Source: Chondrus crispus
Taxonomy: Eukaryota > Rhodophyta > Florideophyceae > Gigartinales > Gigartinaceae
Length of the DNA stretch: 64,000 bases
Assembly: GCF_000350225.1 (NCBI RefSeq)
Contig: NW_005179059.1
Span: 31,385-95,384 of the forward strand
Direction: 5' to 3'
The translations under genes were made by a program, and so were the position numbers. The first letter of the stretch is position 1; the number at the start of each line of letters is the position of its first letter. The notes below the pieces were generated by a model, which was not told where the DNA came from, searched no databases, and saw only the letters and a program-made list of their open reading frames with translations. Positions 28,428 through 39,475 of this stretch are shown here, piece after piece.

Positions 28428-31400
28428 ATGAACGCGGAAAAAAACAATTCCGGAATCACAACCATTCACGATGACGAAACCGAGGAGACACAAATACTCT
28501 CCGCAGTATTTAGAGACGCTGAAGGCTCTGAGTCATTCTTTTCTACGCAAATTCGCACGATATGGCAAATCAGGACAGAAAACACAACTTTGAATGATCT
28601 TCAGCTTATCGATGAAGATATAGTTCAGTACAATGTGCACGACAGCCACAAAGACTAGTCCGAAAGCAGCAACGAGGTTTCATCTGATTACGAGATGATT
28701 GACTTACTGGATTATCAAGAAGAGCCGGTAGGAAAAGCGACGAAACACTCCGCATTCTCTCTTAGATTGGGCTCAATTGGGAGCGCTAGATGAAAGAGAA
28801 CTGATGGGGGAGAGGAGAGGCTATCGGAGGAGGAGCTGTTCAAGAAGATGGTCCGAAGTTGTCAGCATATTATTGATTTTCTCTCGGATTTTCCCGGAGA
28901 CGGCAGGAAAATAGGACTGGAGCATGCCCTTGTCGAAGGAAGAGAGATCGCTATGATGTCAGCCCGCTTGCAGCATTCCAATGATTCTGTCACTTGTACG
29001 GTTGGCCTGTTATGGCAGACCATGACGAGGCCACCTAAATGTATTTGTGTCAACTTCTGGTGCACAAGAGAAACAGTTTCAATGGGCTGCACATGCGATT
29101 CATTTGTATCGAATACTCCAACTTCGAGCTGTGAACATGTCAAAATCGTTTCCACGGAGAGACCTTTCATGGAACGGATTAATACAATTCTGAGGGATGG
29201 CGAAAGCCATTTCGGTGCTCACATCCCAGGAGATATGGAGCAGTTCCCAGTGGCACAGTTGCGACGGGATGCAGGAAATAGAATAAATTCTCGAACCCGG
29301 CAAGCCTTACGAGGATGGTCGTTTTAGGTAGTTTTTGATTTGCATCGCAGAGTATTCACACCGATATTGTGATGCGAAGAGAAGCCATTTCAATGTCAAA
29401 ATTGCCGTTCTTCTACCTACAGAAGAGGGCGCTGGCAAGCAGAAATGATTCAAGCGTTGAGATTCTCAGCGTTGATGGCGAGCGCGAATTGGATGAGGTT
29501 GCCGAAGGTATCGATTTCAACGAAGGGTTTGGCGGAGAAAATGGATCGAAGATGAGAAATATGTTCGCAACGACCACTTGAGGAGCTTGATGATGTGTCC
29601 TGGAGACGTCAACGCCACTAGTGTATTGTCAAGGATGCTTGAGTCTTCCGAACCCGGCACCCGTCTGCATTTAAACGATGCTAGCCTGACAAGGTGTCCA
29701 AATTGTGGTAACAAACAAGGAAATCATATGCATTTCTGGTTCCGTTCAATCCGGCTATTTACGCTTTCGCACGGCGCCCCATCGGTAACAGTCACAGACT
29801 GGAAGTGTGGTCACTGTAGTCAAATTGTCTTCTTCTCAGGGCAGTGGCTAGGTATATTTCCTGTCAGGAAGGGCTCTGCTTTCGCTGTTGACATCCTTAA
29901 CGCGTATTTGCAGAGCGTTTGCTACCGAGACCTATCAATGAGAAATTCCTACTTTGCAGCGAAGCTTTTCTCGGCGGCGGTGAGCACTCAACACAGATTC
30001 AAAGGCAGAGATTTCTTTGGGGGCATATCAGGGGATTCTGAACGGAGCAGGAGGAGAGCCAATGAAGCTCTAAGGTACTTTCTTGACACAGTTGACGTGC
30101 AGAGCGAAAAGGTGACCTGGAAACTATTTTCATGCGATGAATGTGAGGTACCGCCTTCTCAGTCAGACAAAATGGAATTGGGGTTGGCAAAAAGCGTTGG
30201 AATGAAGCGATTCAAAGCTATCGTAATAGATGGCACCGCTGCAGGTATCTTGGGGAAGCTCCCACCTTTCCGAAGAGATGCTCACAAACTATCAGCTCCA
30301 GCCGCAATAAGGAGAAATCAGCGGATGGTACAATAAATCGAGCACCGCAAGGCAATCAAGCAAATGTGCAAATTTGCACGTCGAAAAATAAGGAGTTCAT
30401 CCTTGAATGTGGGAAACGAAATCCATTTCCATCTTACAGGCATGAATTCGACAAAAACGCCTTCAATGAAACCCCTTCACGTAGAAATGATGAGACAGTA
30501 CTTGGAGCCAAACACTAGTTTTTGTGGGAGATCATGGCTTCGTGATGCGGAACACGACGAAAATGCATTAGGAAATGGCAAAGGTTTGAAAAATCCGTCG
30601 ATGCGGTCGAAGTTCTACAACTGCTCAGGATGACTTTTGGCATCCAAGAGAAGTTTACTGAAATCGAACAACAGATGAGTGACGAATCTGAAAAAGAGTT
30701 GGGAGAACTTCCCGATAGGGAGGAAGTGGACAGCGACTCATGTGATGAGGACGGCAAGCTCGGCCCTCGTTGCAGAAAAGGCATTTGGGTTGGTAGTGTG
30801 CTGGTGTTGGTCCCAAAAAGAATGACTCAAATTTTGGAATCCCTTCTGGATTTGGTCGAGTTCCTCCTAACTGAACATGTGGGTTTGGTGTACATCATGC
30901 CATTCAACCCAAGTGAACGTGATGATTTGAAGGTGTGCTGGAACCGCTTTACTCGTCCAGGAGTCCTTAGAAGGAGCTGCCGGGCAATTGCAGAACCATC
31001 TTTTTGCATGCATAGAAGACTGACGTACAATCTCAACGACTTTGCTCATTGCAACCATAATACAAATTTTTCGTTGTTTGAATATCCATGCCTGCAATGC
31101 TGTGAGAATGTCTGCAAGGAAGTTATGAATGTCCGAAGGGTCAACCCTGTCGTTTCGAGATTTCTATTCGAGCTTCTAAGCTCAGGAACTCACATATCTC
31201 AGGCAAGAAATATGGCTGACGTTGTCTCCCAATGCATGACGCGTCGCATCGAGAAGGCGGAGGAATCTTTTCGAACGTTGGAAAATAAAATCTCCCCGGA
31301 ATCTGTTCAGTTCTGGGAGTTGTATGCATCTGTCACAGAAACCCAGATCGGAGACGGAACGAGATCTGGATTAATTAAGCACCATCGTGGAGAAATGAAT

Positions 31401-32007
31401 GATTCGGGAAGCAGAATGGATACTGATACAGACTCATTGCGTAAAGATCAGCAAGTAAGCGGAATTTGTTTCCCTGGAAGACGTCAGTGTAGCCCTGGAA
31501 ATGTTTTCGAGGGAGCGGAGACACATCACCGCACCAAAAAATATCCTCTTTCGGATAGACATTCTCCTGGACTTCTGACTGTACAGTGCTTGTGAAAATC
31601 CGAAACTAATCGGGTTTGTGGTCATGACAAGAGCTGAGTCCACGTCACTTGCATTGTCAACAGCATTCAGCCACTTTCAAATCCCACCTCGAGTCATATA
31701 CTATGATAATGCATGTAACATGTTCTCATTCACTATTCTGAGAACCCCCTGGCTACTTCACTGGAGCTGCCTGGTGGTGGACCGTTTTCATTACAAATCG
31801 CACAAGTGCTGTTCCTTTTTTGACCCGGACAGCTAAGCAAAACTCGACACCCGGCGTACCACAACAGCAGAGTCCTTTAATGCACGCATCGATAGAGTCA
31901 TCTACCATATTCGTTACCTTAAGGGGCAGAATCTTATTCCGTTTCTCATAATTCGGTTTGCATTTCTCAATCTTGCTGCTAAGTACCGAAGGAATAAATA
32001 ACGTAGC
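28428..32007 (+). pseudogene. KDZ (Kyakuja-Dileera-Zisupton) transposase, decayed
   Basis: KDZ transposases move cut-and-paste DNA transposons. Blocks in order are an acidic N-terminus (28,428-28,655), a SWIM zinc finger (CTC ... CEH, 29,088-29,138), and a zinc-ribbon-like set (CPNCG, CGHC, about 29,697-29,818). A CxC-type segment with FKAIVIDGTAAGILGKLP (about 30,211-30,264) follows. The KDZ core comes next: YYDNACNM (31,699-31,722), VVDRFHYKSHKCC (from 31,774) and a C-terminal AESFNARIDRV segment near 31,884. Family and domain order agree. Several in-frame stops and changes of frame occur (about six or more), so it is dead unless many short introns remain unseen. Codon use and base composition match the flanking AT-richer segment, not the LTR elements. 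Confidence 0.75.
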
Positions 32008-33370
32008 AGATATGGAAGATGTAGATCTGACTACTTTCTTGTCCAATATTGTAACATGCCACTGCCCCGTTTGTGAGCGGTTAAACGAAGACAAGGAGGG
32101 AAGGCTTGGTCAAAACACAATGGAACTCGTGTAAAACAGATGGCTCATCGAATCTATGAGCACTTTTGCTGCACAGTTCTGTGTGTACTCAAAATTCCAT
32201 CTCAGTCAGTGACGAGCCAATGATTCTCATATTGAATGCTGCAGAGCGCTGATTTCGCTAGCAAAAACTCAGATAAGTTATATCAAAACTTTTACTACTA
32301 TTCCAACTGCGCAACGATCACTTGAGCATGGAATGCTTCTGAAGGAAGAGTCTTGAGAGGTGAAACAGCTAAATGTCGAACCCATTTTGACCAGCGTCGA
32401 GCAAAGAAAAACGTTCAAGACGGATGACATCATCACGGGAGAAGCGGTTTCGTAAGCAATCTACTCTCTGTTGTTTTCAGAAAAGGCCGTCGTAAGCATC
32501 GGCCGCCACATAGAGAAAAAGACTGCAGTTCGCGACGTCCATCCGACCCTGTTTTTCGAGGTCCACAAGTTCCATTGCTCCACAAAACTGCGAACCTTTT
32601 TTCCATTGTCTCTCATACGGCATTTTGAATCTTCCATTAAGGTGTGAGAGTTGGTGCTAAGCATTTTCCTTCCGAACGCTCTATTTTGTCAAGCGTTGTG
32701 CCTTTTCGCAACCATGCAACAAATGGATGACATGCCAAGAGTAACATGGTCAATATACCGCTTCGAGGTGAAGCTTCTTCATCGAATTTGTACAAGGTTC
32801 AGATAAAAGTTTGCGATGGAACACGAATGCGCACATTTCTCGTCCCATGTGATCTTTCGTGTCGGCTTTGGTACCGTTTTGTTAAGTGCAGAACACACGT
32901 GGAAAATGCAAGGGCTGCGATCTTCAGGACAGATGCAATGCTGGGCGGATGGCATCCAACAGTCTCCCGGGACAAGGATGTGAGTTGTTTTTAGTATCGC
33001 TTGAAATGCCCATAGCTCGCAAACATTTCTCAAATTCTATAAACACATCATGGATTGCATTACCTTTTCTCTACAAGCTTTGGCTGTCCACATGCGCTGT
33101 CACTACCGAGCTGTTTGCCGATTGTTTTAACGAGAGTGGCATTTTAGCTCATTACTGCAGCTTTGATTCGCATGACAGCGATTTTGGATCTCGTGGAACA
33201 TGCGAACAGAATGAAGACATCGTCGAGGGTGCTGCTGCAAATCCTCCGTTTGAGGCCGCCCTAATCCGCAGAGTCATGGACACGTTTGATGACCGAACAC
33301 GGTGTCAGAGGCCATACTGTAGGTGTGCAATATTTCCAATGGGTACTACATGCAATGTTGCAGCGCAGTT
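32008..33370. other. Remnant region, no gene recognised
   Basis: Short frames occur on both strands (32,461-32,664 minus; 32,746-32,994 plus; 32,886-33,434 plus). The last has clustered Cys (KCKGCDLQDRC, RCQRPYCRC) but no family I can name. It is probably the decayed 3' part of the KDZ segment. Confidence 0.4.
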
Positions 33371-33748
33371 TCAAGAAATTACCTCCGAAGGAACTTTGCT
33401 GGTCACGGGCCCCCAAATGTTGAAGAGTGTATAGTCTCGACACAGGGGACAGTATTTTGTTCTTGGTGGATTTAAAGGCGAGGCACCATTACTGGAATAA
33501 TTTGTTAAAGAATCACATACGAAACAACGTCGATCGGTATTTTGGCGCGTGCGATCACTGCAACGAGACTTCCAAGAACGCAGGGCGCGTGCAGAGACAA
33601 TTTTGCCATAGCGACGGCAGTTACTGATAACGTCCCATCCGATCTGCTTGCTCCTGCAGGGGGTGCACAAATACACTTCTGTATTCTCGGTTGGTGAGAG
33701 CAATCGAAAGGGGTTTAACGGATCTTCCATTACCACAGCAGCACACAA
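33371..33748 (-). CDS. Small Cys-rich frame, unrecognised
   Basis: This 125-codon frame has three CxxC pairs: CTPC, then CFVC, then CPLC. The spacing suggests a zinc-binding module, but it matches no finger I can name with confidence. Basic residues separate the pairs (RALRSWKSRCSDRTRQ). It lies at the right edge of the old segment, just before the gypsy LTR, and may be a companion gene of the KDZ element or a decayed host gene. Confidence 0.3.
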   Translation of the reverse strand: MCAAVVMEDPLNPFRLLSPTENTEVYLCTPCRSKQIGWDVISNCRRYGKIVSARALRSWKSRCSDRTRQNTDRRCFVCDSLTNYSSNGASPLNPPRTKYCPLCRDYTLFNIWGPVTSKVPSEVIS

Positions 33749-33829
33749 CTTTATTTTTGAAGGATTCAGCTTGACTGGGACGCAATGTAGTGCAATACCC
33801 GGCCTGAGAAAGGGACACCAGGGGGGTAC

Positions 33830-34726
33830 TGTAGTCCGGATTGGGGGACTTCAGTGTGACTCAATTTACACTATTATTTTAATTATTATTTTAATTTAGT
33901 TACAAATTAATTATCTAACATTAGATTAGATTTGGGACCTAGCGCCGAGAGCTACAGTAGTGACTCCGGCGGGGCGATATATACCTTAGCCCTCTGACTC
34001 ACGAGTCAGTAAAGGTAACCCGAGTTGCCAGAGTTTGATATCGCCTTGGTCGAAGTCCGTCTTTTACAAGACATTCCCTTCTACTATAGCCTACGGTATC
34101 CTTTGCGCTCAGGGGTCCCCTTCTTCCTTATCAATTTTCCCTTACTTCCCTATCCTAATTTCCCTTAATCTTGAGTTGGTCCCACCTTGTAGGATTGCGA
34201 TCCGCAACGTGACGTCATTAGCCATCGGGCTTCTGTGTTGGTGCACCAGTGGTGCTTTTCTCAGCGTTGGTTCCATCGGAATCTGGTTGCAACCGATCCG
34301 GTGTTGTTACTTTGCCATCGGGGAGTACGACGGTGTAGCGCTGCTACGTTTTCTTCTTTCCCGACGGGCTACGTTGCGACGTCCCCGTCGAAGACCTTAT
34401 CAAGGGTATAAGGTGTACAAGGCGCTCTACAGGCATTGGATTTACGACCCATCGGACCAGGTTTACCTAGACACTCCTCCGAACTCGTCGAGTAGTTGCC
34501 TTAACAAGTCTCTACCACCATTTACAGATCCCGGGCTGGGCCTTTCTCTTTGCCCCCCCCCCTATCAGGGATCTGAGCTACTGCGGGCCGCAAACCCGCT
34601 TAAAGAGGGCAGGGAGCTTCGAACACTCCGTAGCGCTGTGCCGTTGGCAGTTGTTCTTTTTGTTGTTGTTGTTTGTGTTGGACCGCCGGACCTTGGTCGC
34701 CTGCCTGACAGGTGCATTGCACTACA
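33830..34726 (+). repeat. 5' LTR of copy A
   Basis: It begins TGTAGTCCGG and ends CACTACA. An AT-rich first part is followed by a TATA box (TATATA, 33,978-33,983), conserved in the other LTR. The primer-binding site follows four bases after the end. A donor-like AAAGGTAACC lies about 30 bases past the TATA box, and a T-rich acceptor-like end (TTTAGG) precedes gag at about 34,825, so a spliced leader is possible. Confidence 0.85.
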
Positions 34727-34730
34727 AAAG

Positions 34731-34746
34731 TGGTCTCCCGGCCTAG
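34731..34746 (+). promoter_or_regulatory. Primer-binding site, copy A
   Basis: TGGTCTCCCGGCCTAG lies four bases after the LTR end. It differs at one base from the primer-binding site of the 13-kb chromovirus, pointing to the same tRNA primer. Confidence 0.7.
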
Positions 34747-34846
34747 AATTAGTTCTGTCTACGACAAGGAAGTGGTCTGGGTACGGAGTCTCTTTTTAAT
34801 TTTTTTTGTTCGTATTTTTTTTTAGGTTCGTCCGCTACGCCGAACG

Positions 34847-37378
34847 ATGTCAACAAGCGCACCCGGGGACGTCGGTCCTGGGGCGAGCGGGAGCGGATCG
34901 GCACGGGCGTCGAGGATCCCGAGGGGTTCTCGCACCCGGAGCCAGGCCAATACGGCCAGGGATCCCGGAGATCAAGAATTCTCTACGGGGATTGCCGCCG
35001 ACAAGAATGACCTCGGGGAGAAGTTCGAGAAGATGGGCAGCGAAATTCGCCGAGAGAATAAGAAAATTCTCGAGGATGAAATGGCCCTATTGCAAAAGCA
35101 ACTTGAGTTGCAAAATTCCGAGTTCCACACGGCGTTGAAAGGGCTGACCGCGCGCGTGGGACTCGTCAAGAAAAAAATGGCGACGAGAACGACGGCATCG
35201 AGCCGAAGGTCCTCGCTTCATTGAAGCTTTCGGTCAAGGGCGCGAGGCGCGACGCGAGTCAAGCCTTGGAGTCCTTAGGAAAATTAAAAACAAGCATCGA
35301 TGACCGATTCGATCGCGCCGCGCAACGTCTCAAGGACCTTGAGCAGGCCGCGGGTCAAGCTCCGCAAGGATCGGACGACGAGCCGCTCCCTTGGGGTAGA
35401 GAGGGCGACCGTAGGTCGAAGAAGGACAAGCCCGCTCGTCAGCGGAGCTCCAAGTCGAAGCCCTCGAAGAAGGACAAGCGACGTACAAGCAAGGGTAACT
35501 GTAGTGACGATCCGGAGGACCGCGACTCACAGTCGGAGTCGCTTGGTCCCTCCGAAGATGGTAACGGCGGTTCGTCGAACCATTCGGGCGATTCCGAACG
35601 CCGTTCAGAAGAAGGAAACGGAAGTTCGTCAAGCAAGAAAATTTCCTCCAGACGAGGCGGAGCCACTTCGTCCACCTCGCGGAGAGACAAGGACGCGGAA
35701 CCCGAAGATGTCGCAACGCGGCGCGGGCCGCGATGGGAGTAGTTGGAGGAGCTGAATCCGACCAACTACCTCTTCAAGAAATTACTTTCGTACCGAACGT
35801 ACCGCTCGCGGAACCCGCAGACATATTTGTCAAGTTCCCGGCGGACCGCCGTGCGAAAAATCAGGAGAGATATTCCGCCTAAGGTGAAGAAGGACAACAC
35901 GTTCACCGGTGAGGACGGGGTCCTTGTGTTGGATTTTTTTGGCAAAGTTAGTTCAGGAGTTTGATACTCAAGAAATGAACGAGGGGCAAGCGATCCGCTT
36001 GTTGCCCGAATTTCTAAGCGGCATCGCTTTGAGACAGTACACTTCGGTGTCTCAGACGGCCGGGTCCCACCACGGAAAGGTGTCCGTTCGGCCAGAGGCC
36101 GTACAGTGGTTGTTGAGGAGTTTCGCAACCGACGAGGCGGTCCGTCAAGCCGTGCTCGCATTGCGAGAAGTTCAGCAGAGACCGTCTGAAGACGAGATGG
36201 AATTTTACATTCGCCTAACAGACGCGAGTAATCGCTGTGGGAATGTTTATTCTATGGAGGAGCAGATGACCATGTTCATCGATGGGCTAGATGCCAGTAT
36301 TAAGCCCATGGTCTCGCAGCATCGACAAGATAACCGAGATGTCTCATTTTTGAGATTGGTAAATTACGCAAAGGCGCATGGCTCGGCGAGCCGCGCCAAG
36401 GACAAGAAGACCAAGAAGGTCACGATTCAGACGCCGTCGACGTTCAGGGCGGGGAAGAGGACGAGCGCTTCTTATCCCGGTCGTAAAGGTCACGCCGCCG
36501 TCCACTTAGCCGAGTCAATCTCCGCGTCAGATGGCCGCGGTGCGCACGAACGTAGCGAAAATCATTATGAAGGAGCATTGGTAGCCAAAGTCAATTTTAT
36601 TGAGCCATCGGAGGGCTACGGACACGAGGACTACGGGGACAGCGGGTCGTCAACTCTACCGACGCCTGCATACACGACGGAGTCGTTTTCAGAGCCCACG
36701 GATCCCGTGATGATGTTTCGGGGGCGCGGCCACACGCCGGCGCCGCGCATTCCGATGGAAGACAAGGGTACAACGTTTCGAAGGCCAGGCTGGATGGGAA
36801 GGCCGCAATATCAAGGAAGGCCGGCGGCCCATAGAGGACCTAGGCCGCAATATCCCGTCAAAAAGCACGGACTGGTGTGTTATCACTGTTACGAAAAGGG
36901 GCACGGCGCGCCAACGTGCATTCTTTCCCTCCGGGAAATGCACCGAGTTTTGGGAAATTATGAAGCGTTGTCTCCGATGGAGAGGTTAGGGATACCATCG
37001 ACGAGTTATCTGAAGGTCAAGAATTGGTTCGATTCGCAGACGGCGAGCACGCCGAGTGCTTCAAAGCCGACGACGAACCAGCCCTTCAGAAGGCCCGCCG
37101 CGGGGCTAGCGTCGTCGGACGTGAGAAGGAACCCGCAGCCGCAGGGAAACTAGAGAGGAGAATCTCGAGGGAGTCACGAGAGGCGCAGGTTCAACGTACT
37201 GCGTCCGGGACTCAGTCCCGTTCCCCGTCTATAGCAAGAAGGGAAGGTCTCGACGAGGAGGTAGTTGAAATAGGGGGTAAGCCGAAGGAGCCGACTGTTG
37301 TCAAGAAAGTTCTAAGTCGAGACAAGGACCGTCCGATGGATCAAATTCGTACGCTCTGTTACAGGGTTAAGCAACAAG
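34847..37378 (+). mobile_element. gag: gag region of copy A
   Basis: It starts with ATG at 34,847 (MSTSAPGDVGPG). An N-terminal coiled-coil-prone segment (EMALLQKQLELQNSEF) is followed by a Lys/Ser-rich stretch (KPARQRSSKSKPSKKDKR) and a capsid-like part from about 35,909 (EGQAIRLLPEFLSGIALRQY). The nucleocapsid carries a CCHC knuckle (CYHCYEKGHGAPTC, about 36,878-36,919). The region is broken. It is closely related to 56,100-58,383 of copy B. Confidence 0.8.
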
Positions 37379-37676
37379 TGTGGTAAGTATGTTAGTCTCG
37401 GGCGGAAGCTGAGGCTCGGTGTCCCTGAACGTGCGCAGCGGAGGGAGCGGAACGGAGGTGATCGAGCTAGGCGAAGCGAAAGGGCACAAAAGCCACCGGG
37501 GGTCTTGTCTCGTGAGTGCGTGAGTATCCCCCGGATTTCTATTCCCTTTAATTTCCCCTTGATTGAAGTACCCGGTAAAAATCCCTCTTTGTAATTTTGG
37601 GACCGGCGGCGAACCGCCGCGGACACTGCCAGTCGCTTAGGGCTAACGCTGCCCTCGCTGTACAGTGCCCACGACA
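37379..37676 (-). repeat. 3' LTR of the copia element
   Basis: The 298-bp LTR begins TGTGGTA and ends CCCACGACA on the plus strand. It is preceded by ACAAG. Confidence 0.9.
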
Positions 37677-38217
37677 CACACCCCGTCGGGCCACGTTCGA
37701 CGGCGGCCAGCGGCGGCCGACTACATGCGCACGCCGACGGCGGAGTATATCCGTTAAGAACGTGGTCCGACTCCCTGGCAGACCCCAGTCTGCGGGCTTC
37801 CCTTATGCACCGCGTCCTCCGAGACGGAGTTATCCACTTCTTCCCTTTTCCTTCCGGCGCCTGCCTTACACGGCATTCTACACCTACGATCGGTCCCTCA
37901 TTTCGCGCTGCCGCGCACCCGCTTCTTCAATCGTGCGGCATTTCCACTCCTCTCCTTGAGCCCGTCGCGCATCTTGCGATCCGTTTGGAACTCCGTGGTC
38001 ACAATCTGCCTCGCCGCGCCGCCACACCACCGCGCCAAGCATCACTTTCTCAGTCTCCCCTACTGGGGCCTCATCCATTGCAGCTGCCGCGCGCTCCGCC
38101 CTTCGTCTTAGCGTCGAGCGCTTCGTCTCTTCATCCTCCGCTTCGCGCCTGCCCTGACCGAAACAGATAAAAGCGCCCGCGGGCTACGGTACGGAGGGGT
38201 GAGCGTGAGGCTTCACG

Positions 38218-38751
38218 ATGCCTGACGTGCGGTGGGTCTCGATGAAAGCTAAGCGCGCACCGCTTTCCGGGATGGAGATGCTGGATGGCGAGTGCCGCGT
38301 TCAGCTACACGGTGGCTCTCGAGTGGTGTCAGTGACAAAAGAGGCACTGATAAGGAGTGTGCCATTGCTCCGAGAAGTTTGTGGCGAGCTCTGGGATTGG
38401 CTGTCGTTGCGCCGTGGTCGCTTTTTCACCGAAAGAATGCTCGAGGAACTCGGGTTCTTGACCCTTTGGGGTTCTCGGCTGATGGACCCCGGGGCTGACC
38501 AAACGGACTACACTATTCGGCGTATTGTGTTTTCGTCCGGGAAGGACGTACGGTTTGGCAAGCGGGGGTTCCTTGCCTCAGCAGACGACCGCGGGGGACA
38601 TCGCTCCTTCTGGCCCATCAAATTCTACACCATGAAGTCGCACAGGGCCGTGGGCAGCTTGGAGCAGATGTTGGAGTTGAGCAGTGAGGTCGCGTCTGAC
38701 TTGGAGGTGAAGGAAAACGGGAGCGGCCTGAAAAGTGGAGATAGTTTTTGA
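38218..38751 (+). CDS. Antisense accessory ORF 1 of the copia element
   Basis: A 177-codon frame opposite in strand to the element's gag-pol, in the space between pol and the 3' LTR. A TATA-like GATAAAAG lies about 50 bases upstream. The product is mixed, with ordered segments (ALIRSVPLLREVCGELWDWLSL) and no domain I recognise. It overlaps the next frame by 17 bases and may belong to the same gene. Antisense ORFs in this place are known from some plant retrotransposons. The origin here is unknown. Confidence 0.5.
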   Translation: MPDVRWVSMKAKRAPLSGMEMLDGECRVQLHGGSRVVSVTKEALIRSVPLLREVCGELWDWLSLRRGRFFTERMLEELGFLTLWGSRLMDPGADQTDYTIRRIVFSSGKDVRFGKRGFLASADDRGGHRSFWPIKFYTMKSHRAVGSLEQMLELSSEVASDLEVKENGSGLKSGDSF

Positions 38752-39472
38752 TGCTCACGCCGAGGCGCGATATTTGGACAATCTGCAACGGGCTTTCACT
38801 CGCCGGATGGACCACTTCTTCAGACTTCGATGCCCCGGTGCTCGCGGGGATTCGGCTGCAACGCTCCACTGCCGTACGAACGTTCGCAGCTTCGTGTTCT
38901 CTCCACGTGGCCAGTGTCTCCGAGCCGCGATCGGGAATGGAATATACGCGCTGGCTGGAGAAGTGGCTGCACTAGCCATGATGAATATCCATCCGATGCC
39001 AGCCGTGAGCGTCCCCCAAGCTGGAGCGTGGCTCGAACAGCGGTTGGGCTCTTACCGCCTGGAAAAGGTTTCGATTCCGAACCGTGTTGACGAAGAAGAG
39101 TGGTTGGCTTCCCAACGTGATGGGATATTCTTGTCCAGGTTAGGGGGAATGGACAGTTCAGGAGAAGAAATCGACCATGTCGTCGTTCTGGATGCCAAGA
39201 TGCAGCTCGTGTATGATTGCACAGAGCGTTTTGCACTACAGATGGGCATGGGAACCTTGAGCGCTTGTCTTGGTGGTGGGGTCGACCTACTCAGCATTCC
39301 GGAGCTTCGTCGCCTCACCAAACATCCAGTTGGGAAGCGCAAGCGTCATGGCGGTGGTAGGAAAATATCCACCGAAGTTCAACGTAAGCGAAAGGATGTT
39401 TCGCGAGAGAAGAAGCCCTTTACCACTGGTTCCTCTCAGACAAGGAGGAGGATGGTAATCGATGAGCCGTAG
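38735..39472 (+). CDS. Antisense accessory ORF 2, papain-like cysteine peptidase pattern
   Basis: A 245-codon frame on the strand opposite to gag-pol. Gln60-Cys61 (GQCLRAAIGNGIYALAG) followed by a helix, then His148 in DHVVVLDAK and Asp161 in LVYDCTE, have the order and spacing of papain-like or C39-like cysteine peptidases (oxyanion Gln, nucleophile Cys, His on a strand, then Asp/Asn). The C-terminus is strongly basic (KRKRHGGGRK ... RKRKD), fitting nuclear targeting or nucleic-acid binding. The frame stops four bases before the terminal codons of the opposite-strand pol, so the two genes converge. The peptidase assignment is inference from pattern alone. Confidence 0.45.
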   Translation: MEIVFDAHAEARYLDNLQRAFTRRMDHFFRLRCPGARGDSAATLHCRTNVRSFVFSPRGQCLRAAIGNGIYALAGEVAALAMMNIHPMPAVSVPQAGAWLEQRLGSYRLEKVSIPNRVDEEEWLASQRDGIFLSRLGGMDSSGEEIDHVVVLDAKMQLVYDCTERFALQMGMGTLSACLGGGVDLLSIPELRRLTKHPVGKRKRHGGGRKISTEVQRKRKDVSREKKPFTTGSSQTRRRMVIDEP

Positions 39473-39475
39473 ATG

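Noticed and set aside
34035-34799. 254-codon frame inside the gypsy LTR
   Set aside because: It crosses the TATA region, the LTR end and the primer-binding site, so it is a chance frame in regulatory DNA.
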